A stretch of 64,000 nucleotides of DNA from contig CM037461.1 of NCBI GenBank assembly GCA_021014325.1, positions 645,501-709,500 of the forward strand, in the 5' to 3' direction. Position 1 is the stretch's first letter. Each line of letters opens with the position of its first letter. This document shows positions 12,441 to 24,131 of the stretch, in pieces. The DNA comes from Plazaster borealis. Taxonomy: Eukaryota; Echinodermata; Asteroidea; Forcipulatida; Labidiasteridae. The position numbers were made by a program, and so were the translations under genes. The notes under the pieces are model-generated. The model was not told the origin of the DNA and ran no database searches. It worked only from the letters and a program-made list of their open reading frames with translations.

Positions 12441-13482
12441 CCACTTTGTATAGGGGATAAACCTCCCTAGCCCCTCTGAGGGGTATTATGCTTGATAATA
12501 TGTGAGAAAAGCTTCATACCCCGGGTGTAATACGATTTCCCAGACTGTTATAAACTACAATAGTGCTCACTCATTGGGATCAGTTATTACGTCATTTGCC
12601 CTGCAAGGTTTTAAACATCGGATTCAAATATTTTTGTGATTACTTCATTGTGCCAATGAATGCATTATTCTTCAGATTTGCATAAATATAGAGTACAAAA
12701 CCAAAACAAATTCATTAACCAATGCCACAAATTGAAGATAATTACAATCATCTTTTTAATGATGCATTCCCTTCGATGTGGGATCTCGCAGTCAGCGACT
12801 GCGCCATTGTAAACAAATTGTGTTTACTTATTAACGGTGCAGTCAAAAATCGCGAAATTTCACAAGTTCCCTAATGGAACATAGCCGGATAACACTGGTA
12901 CCAGTATATTTAGCTTGGGGTGAGTCTTCGACCTACAGTATAACCTTTAACTTCGAAGCCCCATAGAAATTGTATACACATTGATTTGCGACACACCCTA
13001 TAAGGTCTATGATCTTTGCCGCGGCTATTACCAGGCAATCAATCATCCTGTCACTGGCTTCCTGGACGCAGACATCAGGCCGACACAAGACGACCAGCTG
13101 TTTATTGTAAGTGGTCGGGTTGATTTCAGGGTAGGCCAAGTAAATAAGATACCTTGTTTCTCAGTAAACTGGTAAGCAGTGGAAACAAATGAAAAATAGT
13201 TGGATTTGGGTAAAACAAATCTTTTTGTAGCAACTGCCAATGCACACATGGAAATAATTGTTGCCTTTTTGTTTGATTATGGAGATTCAGTGAACCTTTT
13301 TGAGTCTATTGATACCATGTAGAAGAGTTTGTGAGCAACAACGATCAGTTTTACACGCAAACTGTACCGGTACAATCGCTGACTTAACGACCGTTGAGCG
13401 GCGTTAGTGTATTGACACCCTGCAGCGCATGCCGGGATATGCTTCAGTAATAAAATATTAAGTTGCCTTTAACCTCTTATAG

Positions 13483-15020
13483 AACGCTGGTTTTGTTTGC
13501 ATCGTCTTGGAATGGGAGATGGCAGCATTCCCGACTTAAGAATCACAGCATCAAGTACAACATGGAGGGAAGATGGTAACTGTCAACCAAGCAATGCACG
13601 ACTCACCCAATCAGCAAACAGCAACACTATTGGCTGGTGCCCTGAACCTAGTGACAACAAACCATGGTTACAGATTGACCTAGAGATAAAAGTCACAGTA
13701 GAGGGATTTCTGATGCTGCGGGGATCTGATCGGGGAACCAGTGTAGATATGAGTCACGAGTACCAGCTGGAGTACAGTGATGACCAGACCACGTGGTTTA
13801 CTATAAATTCAACACAGGTGAGATCTCTTATGAATGACCTACATGTGGTGGAAGTACAAACTGATGCTCATAAAAAATGTCCATCTTACCTCAAAACTTA
13901 AAAGGAGTTTGTGGTAAAACTTCAAATAATGATTTGAGGGGGAACTAAATGTATCTATTTTTTCTACAAAAGTAAACTGTCTTTATGGTTGTGTATGTGA
14001 TGACATCAGTAAGTTAATCTATATAGGTGTGTGGAGACACCATTATACGTATTACTCTCTCAGTTGTGCTGGTTCTGAAAATAACCATTGGTTTAGCATT
14101 TCGACGTTTTGATCAGTAGGCCTACACTGTGATCGTCTTCAGGAGAATGCTGGACTATGTTGGTGTATGCTGCTTAAGTACTACCTAATAAGTTTAGCTG
14201 ACAGGTAGGCTTGGCTCAATGGTCAGCAAATTTGTGAAACTGGAACATATTAAACTTGGACTGAGCTCAATGATACACGTAAGTGGGAGCTGGCACTAGA
14301 TCCTACTAGCAGTGATTGCGGTGTGCGATCCGTTAACTGTGTCAGTTGGTAGAAATACCAGAAACAGGGAAGTAGTGAGCCTATAGTGGAGACTGTGGGA
14401 TACTTTAATGACCCACTGCAAGATGTCCAGGTTGGCTCAGTGGTTTCTTTCCCTGCCTCCCACCTCTGTGGACCCCGGTTCGAATTCCACATTAGACATG
14501 GGCCTTGCTTGTGGATTAAGTTTTCAGTCCCTACCTGATTGCGTGAGTTTTCCCACATTGTGGTTTTCCTCTCACATGCAAAACTGCGCATTTCTTCTCG
14601 TTTTATTCATCCTGTTATTGGCGCTAATTGTGCTGTTGGATGTGTAATCATATAAATACATAAAATCCAATTGTTGAAGTTGCCACCGTTGATCCATTGC
14701 TCGGGAAGAGGGGAAGTCAAATGTCACAAAATCATCAGTTCATTTCAAAACCACCACGACTCATATTGATACATTGTTGTACATGGTGACTCCGCAAACC
14801 TGGTTGTCCAACATGCGAAGTTTCAGTAAGTTAGTTGCATATAAAAACAACTTCATCCATTTTCCACTTGTTCCATGACAGATAATCAGAAGGAGCACCA
14901 CATCAAGCAATGTATCTACCAGCATGTTCCATCCACCAATCACAGCTCGTTATATCCGCATCATACTAAACCAGACTAATGGCTCTCTATGGATACGTGT
15001 TGAACTCTTGGGATGTAAAG
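13483..15020 (+). CDS. Discoidin (F5/8 type C) domain 3, two exons
   Basis: Exon 13483-13817 (acceptor CCTCTTATAG, donor GTGAGA) and exon 14882-15020 (acceptor CCATGACAG, donor GTAAGT) keep the 1-0-1 phase pattern. Landmarks: FCLHRLGMGDGSIPDLRITA, IGWCPEP, PWLQIDL, YQLEYSDDQTTWF, then STSMFHPPITARYIRI and RVELLGC. The CG of the opening is CL here and the glycine of LGMED is changed, so the domain is more diverged than 1 and 4. A SINE and other repeats fill its 1.06-kb internal intron. Confidence 0.85.
14045..14170 (-). repeat. Inverted copy of the GAAAC-hairpin repeat
   Basis: Read on the minus strand it gives CCTGAAGACGATCAC, a loop, then TGATCAAAACGTCG and a GGTTATTTTCAGAACC-type tail. It is the same family as 12180-12440 in the opposite orientation. 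Here the CTGAAGA box is intact but the GAAA box reads CAAAA. Confidence 0.45.
14424..14650 (+). mobile_element. tRNA-derived SINE
   Basis: The head has an A-box-like TGGCTCAGTGG and a B box GGTTCGAATTCC about 45 bp apart. It is followed by an unrelated body and the tail tract TTCTCGTTTTATTC. It does not fold as a functional tRNA. It lies in the internal intron of discoidin domain 3. Confidence 0.65.
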
Positions 15021-15461
15021 GTAAGTTCAATGAGGATTTGTGAAACATTATTACAATGGAAACTACAATCCAAACCTCTAAAGGATTCAGTTGACTAATT
15101 TAAACAAATCTATTTTCCCCAGAAACCTTTTGACCTTATAAACCCACTTACACATTCTTTAGTCTGATAAGGTGGTACATGTAAAGGTATTTTACACTTT
15201 GAAAGGTCCTTATCAATCTATTGTGCAGTTACACAAATCATCAAATATTTCGGCTATAAGAGGACCAGACATCTGTAAAGTATCTTGTTTTTGTTAACTT
15301 GATGAAGTGGTGTCTAAACCAAACCATACATTTTTTTGAAAAAAAAAATGCTTGAAATTTTACAAACAGACTTTGTCATGTTAACTAATTTAAAGCAGTT
15401 AATGCTTCACACTTGTCACTCTTTCTCACAATTTCAAAGTTTTAAAGTTTTCTTGTTTTAG
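15021..15461. other. Intron, nothing recognised
   Basis: Intron between discoidin domains 3 and 4. It is AT-rich with no repeat family recognised. Confidence 0.5.
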
Positions 15462-16434
15462 TTGTTAGGTTCTGTGGTCATAAACTAGGAATGGAAGACA
15501 GGAGTATACCCGATGATAGCATTACAGCATCTAGTCAGTTAGATTCAAACCACCAGCCTGGTAATGCACGTCTGTATCTGAATGGTGCTTGGCGTCCTGC
15601 CGATAGACTAGATAGTGATTCTTGGCTTCAAGTGGAAATAGGTACGGAGCCAGTGCAGATTGGAGGTGTCATCACACAAGGCCATCCAAATCGAGATCAT
15701 TATGTGACCAAGTATCAGATTCAGCATAGTTATGATAAAACCATTTGGCAGTATGTGACTGAGACATCTACTTCTTCACCCATTGTAAGTTAACATTCAG
15801 CAAAGTCCTTCTTGCCAAGATGTAATAATCACATTTATAACAATAACACCCCTTACAAAGATTCTGCCTTTTGATTGGTTAAGAGCGCGTCACAATTAAA
15901 TGTCTTTTGTTTACTAGAAGGCAGCGCGAACGCGACGCGCTATACACGCAGCAATTAAGGTACTATATCCGTAGCAACCGATGTACTATCCCATGGCAAC
16001 CAATGTACTATACCCATAGCAACAACAGCTCCTTGGTACCTTGACGTCTAGGCACAATATATGTATGGGGTGTTATACAACAAACAATGGCTGCTTTTAC
16101 TCGTGCTATGGTTAAAACTACGACTCCCTCGATGATCCCCGGAGTGGTCTATTTTCCTTCGGCTTCGCGTCGGGAAAAATGAAAGCGCCGGGCAACACTC
16201 GGTCGTCGTAGTTTTAACCATAGCACTCGAAGCAGTCAATGGTTTTCCTTTCATTGTTTATTTTTCATCATGTCTTCCTGTGTTTTGATTGAAAGACATT
16301 CCATGGCAACATAAATGGAGACTCTCTTGTTACCAGCATATTCAAGCAGCCGATTCACGCACGCTACATCCGTATCATACCAACAAACTGGAATGAGTAC
16401 CCTGCCCTACGTGTTGAGCTCCTTGGTAACACAG
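15462..16434 (+). CDS. Discoidin (F5/8 type C) domain 4, two exons, last Cys missing
   Basis: Exon 15462-15784 (acceptor TTGTTTTAG, donor GTAAGT) and exon 16296-16434 (acceptor TTGAAAG, donor GTAATT), with the same 1-0-1 phases. Landmarks: RFCGHKLGMEDRSIPDDSIT, WLQVEIG, GVITQGHPN, then FHGNINGDSLVTSIFKQPI, ARYIRIIP and LRVELLGNTG. It is closest to domain 1, which suggests an internal duplication. The final LLGC of the family reads LLGN, so the usual first-last disulphide cannot form. Its phase-1 exit joins the fibrinogen-like exon at 17652 without breaking the frame. Confidence 0.86.
15957..16022. repeat. Three short tandem units with GCAAC boxes
   Basis: Units of about 24 bp: GTACTATATCCGTAGCAAC, GTACTATCCCATGGCAAC, GTACTATACCCATAGCAAC. 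The NNATAGCAAC text resembles half of an X-box (RFX-type) site, but the tract is intronic and no function can be claimed. Confidence 0.4.
16079..16240. mobile_element. Fold-back MITE
   Basis: Perfect inverted arms: GTGCTATGGTTAAAACTACG near 16110 is answered by CGTAGTTTTAACCATAGCAC near 16208. Between them is a GC-rich core. A single diverged arm occurs near 10146-10180. Located in the internal intron of discoidin domain 4. Confidence 0.65.
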
Positions 16435-16451
16435 GTAATTACTATGAATAA

Positions 16452-16853
16452 TTAAAGGCATAGTACACTTTTGGTAATTGGAACCCACTGTTTGTTTAAA
16501 TACTATAAAGTTGTAGATATATACCATGACTAACCTGCGAAAAATTCATTTCAAAAGGTGGTAGCGTTTTTGAGATATTGCCGAAAATTTTGAGCAGTTA
16601 TGTCCAAGCAGGAAGAATAATCTGCAATTGGAATACACAATCTGAGAAACGTTACTGCAGTAACGCTTCTCGGATTCAAATTTGTTGGGGATAAAAAATT
16701 ATATCTTTTTCTATAACCACAGTCCTTTTTAGGTGAAAAGTTTCTAAAAATGCATTATACTATCCAAAGCTGTTGTACTTCTTACCAAGTAAGTTTTTAT
16801 TGCAAGTAATTTTCAGAGTCGATCGTTACCAAACGTATACAGACCCTTTCAAC
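16452..16853. mobile_element. MITE with TTAA-type ends (family 1)
   Basis: Second full copy of the 11316-11720 family. It begins TTAAAGGCATAGTACACTTT and ends near CGTATACAGACCCTTTCAAC, with the shared interior phrases GAGATATTGCCGAAAATTT and CTTCTTACCAAGTAAG. Confidence 0.6.
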
Positions 16854-17651
16854 TACCACTACAATGACAATTCTACAAAATGATGCGCCCCGAATGCCCC
16901 TTCCAATTACGGTAATTACCCCCTTACCCCACATAACACATTTCTTCGACATAATCCTGGTTCTTATTTATACAATTCCGAACTCTCATCCAGTCATTGC
17001 ACACGCGTGCGTTAACAATGACTGTGTCATCGTAAGCTTTTATTTGTGATGATACGGTCATCGCGCGCGTGTATTTACTGGGTGAGAGTTCATGAGTCCA
17101 TGTCCAGCCACGTGCAGACTATGATCATGACGACACAGCCCTTAAATCGTTAGGTTGATCTAACCATCCAAAGAGACTTTAGTAAAATTAGTACAATTTT
17201 GTCAATGGTTTCTGTACATCAACGTTTTCTGTTTCGAATAAAAAATATTTAACAGTCTGTGTATGGATTGGACCAAACAGCATCAACAATAAAAACAAGT
17301 TAAGGCAAGCAAACTAACACAAGTTTTTCCAACATCAAGAAAACCCTTTCTTAAATGTAAAACAAAAAAGAATGTTTGACTCATGAGCAATTTATAAGTT
17401 TTCCCTTAAAAATCAAAATGAACTGTCCGCGTCCATAAATTTCATCAGTAAAATATTATAATTACAAATACAATTATGACGAATTTGTAACAGTTACCTA
17501 TATCTGGCACATCTATGATGACAGTTTTGTTTTACTTTTGTCTTGACCCGGCCAATTTTAAATGTACATGTGTACGTATGTCCGAAGATTTAAAATTAAT
17601 AAATAAAATAAATAATTATATCAACTGTGTTTGTTTTGTTTTTCATGTCAG

Positions 17652-17899
17652 ACGATATTTTAGAGATGATCAACGAGCATCCATTCTCAACTTATGACAA
17701 ATCCAATTGCACTACTCCCAATGTTGAAGGAGGTTGGTGGTTAAATGGTTGTTTTTGTGTACACTACAATAACCTTAACGGTGAATATATTCCACCTGGG
17801 ATAAATTCAGGTCACAAAAATGCTGTCATTAGAGGAAGTTTATGGAATGGTCAAAGAGTTGTGAAAAGTGAAATTAAAATACGTCACAATTCACCTTGA
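17652..17899 (+). CDS. Terminal exon: C-terminal part of a fibrinogen-like domain
   Basis: The exon follows acceptor TTTTTCATGTCAG, opens in phase 1 and ends at TGA 17897-17899. It reads EHPFSTYDKSNC, EGGWWLNGC, NNLNGEY and ends VKSEIKIRHNSP. These match the end of the fibrinogen C-terminal domain (FSTYD, then the Cys pair around GGWWYN.C, then NLNG, then EMKIRP). Only about the last 80 residues of a domain that normally has about 220 are present, and no exon for the first part was found between 16434 and 17652. The calcium-site loop that normally follows FSTYD (DNDN type) is absent. The exon joins domain 4 of the discoidin array in phase, giving a discoidin4-partial fibrinogen secreted protein. 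Confidence 0.75.
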
Positions 17900-18934
17900 C
17901 AACAATACTGTGTGAACATGAAAGAAACATTTACAAGGTATACTTTTAGGCCTCTCGCAAAATAATGAATACATTATTAAGAAAACAATGACCACAAGAT
18001 AATCTCTGCATTACAGGCAATGTATTTTTAGAACAGAAAGTTAATGCCTGTGAACTGTAATTGCAAAAATAGCTGTGTGTTTTTTAATGGGACCTTATGG
18101 AGCCACCACTCGCACTTTTGATTTATCTTGCCTGGTATTGGATGACCAATTTGATACAACATTATTGGATTTTAAAGGTAGGGTCATACTCTCGTATTGA
18201 CCACGACAAAAATAGTGAAATTATTATCCGAAAGTTTACTTACTTGTATGTGTGTTTGTAGTTTTTAAATATCGTCATCTGTCAATATTAGTTCAGAGAA
18301 AAAATATTAAAAATTAAAACAAAAAAATTGGGACATAGGAACTGTGTTCTCAGAGTAGTTTCAACAGTATACATTTTAATTATTAAAGTTTTCTTTTGTA
18401 TAGGTCTGAAAATGTACAAGAACGCTATAAGCGATAGCAAAAGCGTTATGTAATTCAATGCTTAACCAATTCAATATTTGTTGCTCGATTCCATTACCAT
18501 TTTTTACAGTTTGTAATAATATGCAATCCTTTGGTTTGTTTCCCCTCAACTTTTGATGAAGACATGTCAATCGTAAATAAATTGTACTATTAAGAAAATG
18601 GACTGACAGCACTTTCATTTAAAAGTATACAAACGATCTGGTTGCCTTATAAAAACGTTCCCTTGCAATTCATCACAGTGCAGTTGATAAGTTTAACATC
18701 GGCCGAATAATGGTTCATTGTCCAAAAATCCATATTGGGTAACTTAACCTGTAGCAAGTTATACTTGATCAGAATCAAACACATGATAAAATACATGACA
18801 AGTTTGACATGTCAGTTGCAATAGGTAAACACTTTGCATACATTGTGTTCCCATTGCCACGTAGTGCTTTTTTAACTGAATGTTTGGTGTATATTGTTAT
18901 CATGCCAATGACCCTTCATAGGGTCTACATGATC
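17900..18934. other. 3' flank of the discoidin gene; possible minus-strand exon
   Basis: Includes the untranslated 3' sequence of the + gene. On the minus strand 18618-18376 is open and reads LHQKLRGNKPKDCILLQTV among others. It could be a downstream exon of the RAG1-like gene, whose frame runs into a possible donor (CCATG then GTAGGA at about 18940), but no proof is visible. Confidence 0.3.
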
Positions 18935-19848
18935 CTACCATGGAGGAAGAAAATTTCTTCTTTCCTTCGCTAGGAGTGAAACCTTTTGTTGTAGCTGTCT
19001 AGACGTCAGTCGGGAGTTTGGCACAGTAGAGGCAATGGATATATCATGGCTTTTCTTGGCACGCTCTTGAGCAACCATCGACATCAAGTCACCACGATGT
19101 ACCATGCATACATCACATCTCACCTTCCCCTCGGTTAAAAGCTGGCAGTGATGGTGTCTGATGGTTTGACCATTGAGACTGTCGTTGGCTGTAATTCGCA
19201 GTGGAATCTGCCCCTCTGGCCCTTCTTTCTTTTCAACCAGTAGCTGGAACTCGCAACACCTGTTCCCCTCACAAACTGTTAGTGTTGACAATCTGTCGAA
19301 AAGGCTGACAACAAATTCTCGGGACAACTTTTGCATATCTGCAAAAACCTTATGGACTGTTGGGTCTGCTATCACCCCATCCACAACAACTTCACACGAC
19401 AAGTCACTGCAGACGGTGAGATAAATAATTGGCCTACCCAATGGACTCATCTTCATAACATGGAGCTTACCAAATCCTTGCCAAGCGACAAGATCATATG
19501 TACTTGCCAATAAGGACCAATCTTTGAATGACTGTACCGCAATCTCTTCGGCAGAGACCCCTCTACAATCCTCAAATTCCTTCTTGTTGAACAATGCCAC
19601 TTCGATATTGCACATTACTTTTTTTATTTCTCAGATGCTTCCCCCACCACTTCTTCAGCATCACTTCACAAGGCTTGCAAACAAATGGTGGATGCAAGTT
19701 CGCGTCATCATCACCAACATCAACAGACAAAGCTGCAACTATTATTTTTGATAGTGATTCTTTCGTGATAGGATGTCGGCCTTGGACAATAGCCCGTTCT
19801 TTTCCACACAGCCGACAGATGACCCGAAGGCATTCTGAATGCTGCATC
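18935..19848 (-). pseudogene. RAG1 N-terminal-region-like zinc protein, one-base frame break
   Basis: The start MQHSEC at 19848 follows an AAAG acceptor. A non-coding first exon probably ends at the donor GAAG then GTAAGA (20941/20940). The first part reads CRLCGKERAIVQGRHPI, VDVGDD and HPPFVCKPCEVMLKKWW. This spacing (CxLCG, HP, FDV-type segment, HP..C..C) is that of the zinc region near the RAG1 N-terminus and of N-RAG-type mobile-element proteins. The second part, in another frame, has a conserved middle and RCDVCMVHRGDLMSM, then a basic tail. The two frames meet at an A7 run (minus strand; 19619-19625): one A fewer would make a single frame of about 300 residues. It may therefore be an intact gene with a homopolymer error, or a recent pseudogene. 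No catalytic RAG1 core (DDE) is present. Confidence 0.55.
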
Positions 19849-22157
19849 TTTGCAGAAATCAGAGAGTCTGTGAACAAATCATAAAATTTAAAATAGTTAG
19901 AAAAAAATCTCCACAAAATCTCCAGAAAAACAAAATCTTTGCAACTGAATTCTAATTTATTCACAAATTAGCTTTACAATTAGAATTGGCTTCATGCATT
20001 TTTGAAAATAATGTTGTAGCCAATTCAAACTGATTAACGCTGATTTTCACTACGCAAATCTACCAAGCCGCTCCAGGAGGCAAAGTTTAATGACAAATAT
20101 TTTTACTGAAGCAGCCATCCAGTTACCGACAAAAGAAAACACAAAATTAAACAAAATAATAATTAAATAAACAGGCCTAGCAGTGTACTGGTGTAATTAG
20201 GGATTTAAATATAAACAAAAAGATTGAAATAAAGCTAGCAGGTGATTAAATCTCATAGATAGGATAGGCGCTATGACATGTATGACTGTTGAAAAGTCAA
20301 CAAACAATCAGCTGGATCGAAGTATAAATTGTTTAAAATAATTTTTTTTGTTTATTAACACTTGGAAGTTGTATCATGATCTCATAAAAAGGGGATTATC
20401 ATACCGTAGCTTTCTGAATGTCACTATTTTCTTCCATATTTTTATAAAATTATAAACCTCAGACTCAGCAGATAGATTTATTTTTGGTATAATTGTATTC
20501 AGTCATTTCACAAAGAACAATAACAATACCAAAATACATGTAATTTCAAATGAAACAGGAAAAATATAAACAAACGAAATTAGAACGAATTCTCTTTTCT
20601 AATCTAAGGGAACCGATCACAACAAACTTTGTTCATTAAACATGTGAACATGAACGGTGAACGTAGCACCTTCCTCCATGGTAGCACTTACGAGAAAAAA
20701 TAAGCCGAATTTTTTTTTCGTAAGGGGTAAAAAAATTACTTTTCTTTTGACGAAAAAAAAAAGGACCAATCCGGACCACATAACAACACACACGAATGAA
20801 CAGAGAAAACTGTTGGCAATCCAAACCCACCAGAATTCATATCAGGGTGTCACCGATTCGAGCAAAAAACATGTAAATATGAAATCATATTTCCCTAAAA
20901 CTCTAGCTTTGTGATTGGGGTGAAAGAACTTGTATCTTACCTTCACATCGTTGAAAATTGACGATCAAAAGACGAAAATTTTCAGAAACTCAAGACAAAT
21001 CGGTTGAAAAGCACGGCGCATAGGCGAAAGCTATGGAAATACAACTGCGCATGCGTTTTTGTTTGTTCGTGGTCTCTATGCACATTAAGTGTGCCGTACG
21101 TCATCAAACAATTCGTTACTCCAGTGTGAGCAGGGCGGCGAGGTAGTCTGTGCACAAAGACACTGGATGAGATCTTATCGCGGTCGTAAAAACAGTCGCG
21201 CCACAGGAGGTCTTCGTTCGTTTTGCACAGGGCCAGCTAAGTCGCTAATTGGTTCGTAAATATCCTGTGGGGATTAGGCGGGTCGTTCGAACTCCTTCTA
21301 TTTCTTCCTCCATGATCCTACAAAGCTTTACAATACAACTCCCGTCTTTGTTGTGGTACTGCCAGCAAACTGAAAAGGTCATGACCCCGAGGCTACTCGT
21401 AAGTAATGAATTAACAGTACACTGTCAGTGTACGTAATTACCCACATAAAGTAAATGAGCTAAGCCTTGCCATTCAACACTTATATAGTGTTTCTAGTTT
21501 TAACTAGAAAAGCTATGTTAAACAAAATTATATTAAAATAGGACATTATGTTAACATAGCTTTTTGAATATGTTGCATATAACTGTGTAGTTAATTACAG
21601 TAAAATCACTCGATCGAGTGAATTAAACTGCAATAATACGTTAAATTTAGAAGTCAACTTTTTGAAATGCAATACAGTAACCCAGTAGGCCTACTTATGT
21701 CACGTGGATGAATCGAAAAAAGACAAAGGCTCGGAAATGAACCCAATACACACTTATTTTTCGAGGTAGCCTGATCAAGTATTTATATTGTACAGCAAGC
21801 TTGCATGGCAAAATATTTGTTATTGAATGCGCAAAGCTAGTAGCAAATTCATTCAGGTTATATTGATTCCTATCCACGGCAATTTGATTGCAGAGCCAAA
21901 GGTATCACAGTCTTTTATCTATGTTGTGTGATTACGGTACATCTAACTTGAAGTACATACAATAATTTTATCTGTCGCAAACTCATATGTGTACTTCACT
22001 TTACTCAAAAAAAAAAAAAAAAACTCCTTTTGGCACTATTCTGTTTGCTTAAACAAGCAAACGTTAATTACAATTTGATGTATTTTCACCTATGTCTTAG
22101 CTAAAACATTTGTTGTTTTTGTTTAATTCAGATTGGCTTTTCATGTATTTAAATTTG
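19849..22157. other. Promoter side of the RAG1-like gene; no other gene
   Basis: On the minus strand a GAAG then GTAAGA donor at 20941/20940 suggests a short 5' exon between about 20941 and 21100. The stretch 20690-20770 is a fold-back of A- and T-rich arms. The rest shows no exon or recognised repeat. Confidence 0.35.
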
Positions 22158-22390
22158 AAAGTCTTTGTGCATGCAGGAAGAATAATCTGCAATTGGAATA
22201 CACAATCTGAGAAACGTACTGACACTTCTCAGATTCAACTTTTGGGGGATAACAAGTAACCGCAGTACTTCTAAGTTAAAAGTTTCTCAAAATGCATTAT
22301 ATACTGTCCAAAGCTGCTGTACTTCTTACCAAATAAGTTTTTTTGCCATTAATTTTCAGAGTCATTACCAAACGTACACAGAATACTTAA
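22158..22390. mobile_element. Truncated copy of MITE family 1
   Basis: Shares GAATACACAATCTGAGAAAC, CTCAAAATGCATTATA and CTTCTTACCAAATAAG with the copies at 11316 and 16452, and ends CATTACCAAACGTACACAG. The left end is missing. Confidence 0.55.
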
Positions 22391-22790
22391 GCATCAACAC
22401 AATACATTAATGCAAAGACAATCAACATGTCTCTATGTGTAGTATATACATGTGTTAAGATGAAGAAACAAAACCAAGACCTTTTCAGTTGAATGTTTTA
22501 AGAATTTGCGTAGTAAACTTGTGCTTTTATTTACATCACTTCAATGGGTTATAATTCACCGTGTGTGATCTTTCCTTGGTTCTCCTTTAAATACACTATA
22601 CTTGATGAAATTTCTTCTCTACAATATCATAAAGGGCTTGTATACGGAAATATCTCAAAGGAACTCGTGGATCTTTCGAAACAAGTGCTAAACGTGGGGG
22701 AAGACGGGTCACAAAAAATAATAACATGATGAACTATGATAGGTTGTGAACTACTGAGTTAAAACATGTATGTTTCACAATTCAATTTAT

Positions 22791-23050
22791 ACTTTTGGGG
22801 AGTAAAACAAAAAAAACAGTATGGTTTCACTTTAGTACAAAAATATTAAATTTTACAAGCTTCTAGATATTTGTTCACTATATTTTTCACTGAGAGTTTG
22901 TTCTATTAAAACAATAAGTCGATTCTACTTTTGGGGAGTAAAACGAAAAATAGTATAATTTCACTTTAGTAAAACAATATTTAATTTTACAAGATATTAG
23001 ATATTAGTTTACTATATTTTTCACGGAGAGTTTTTTCTATTAAATCAATT
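22791..23050. repeat. Tandem duplication, 136-bp unit, two copies
   Basis: ACTTTTGGGGAGTAAAAC starts at 22791 and again at 22927. The following AT-rich text (TTTCACTTTAGTA, ACTATATTTTTCAC, GAGAGTTT) repeats with small changes. Non-coding. Confidence 0.7.
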
Positions 23051-23939
23051 AGTGTTTTAAATGGCAATCAGTTAGACTTCAAAGCTCCTATCAAAGTGCC
23101 TTGAGGTGCCTTACTTCTTATATTTAAAAGTGTCATTTTTTGTATTTTTTTAAGTGATAAATATTTAATTTGTTTTCATTCCAAATTTATAATACTAAAA
23201 ATCATAGCCTAGTAATTGTTCAACTTTACGTTTGTAAGTTTTTTAACTGCTACATAGGTATTAAACTTTACGGACATTCTTCATTGCCTTGTGATAGTGA
23301 ATAAAAGTAATTATTGTGAAACTAGAATTTGGATGAAGTGTGTGGTTTTCCCAACTAAAATAGAAACAAGCACTTGGTCACAGCTTAAACCTACATTTTT
23401 GAAAATACATCGGTATAAAGTATTAAAATAAAAAGGAAAATGTAAAAAGTATAAAGTTCAATATTTCACATGGTAAATAAAGAGATTTCAAGGCAAGCAA
23501 AATTTGTGAATTTTGCTCTGACATAAAACGGTCAAAATCCACTCACCAAGACATGTGGAAGAATGGGGGAAGTCTCCATGCTGCTGCCATTTCGATAATT
23601 CCAAACTAGTCTGAAAATTGTTGTCAGCTCACAGTATTGTTACCATCCTGCTGCCGAAAAGATACAACTTACAGGCATCAAGACAACAACTTGCCGACTT
23701 TGGAATAGCTGAAGGTACACATTTGTGTGCTATACTTGACACACAACAATTCCAAAATACAAGTATAACAACCAGCTGCAGGCTGCAGGCTGCAGTTGAA
23801 TTATATCATACCCGACATGGGGCAGAGGTTGTCCTCCAAATGTTCCCATACGTTTACACAATGCTTTCTTCATTTACAAAAGACCCCCTAAAATTCTCTA
23901 AAGAATTCCTGAGATTCCCAGAACACAATGAAGACATGA

Positions 23940-24095
23940 CGAAGTGACGAACTGTTATTGTAGGGTAGGTACCATCATACCAAGACCTTTTAATAAAACA
24001 GCCCAAGCTGAATGGGCTGCAAATAAACCCAACCCAGCAATCCAACCATGAAGACCGCCATCTCGTAAAGTATCTAAAGTATCCACTAAGGAGGG
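23940..24095 (-). pseudogene. Relic of SLC16-type transporter exon 1
   Basis: The minus strand reads DGGLHGWIAGLGLF, then LLKGLGMMVPTLQ, then an in-frame TAA, then QFVTSS. It is clearly homologous to exon 1 of the transporter genes at 37809-38038 and 40177-40408 but much more diverged. It keeps the GGTATGATG that the left-arm copy has lost. The adjacent text at 23818-23940 matches intron-1 sequence of those genes, so it is part of an older duplication. Confidence 0.7.
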
Positions 24096-24131
24096 TAAAA
24101 GGCGAAAAACGCAGCCAGGCTATAAATGACA

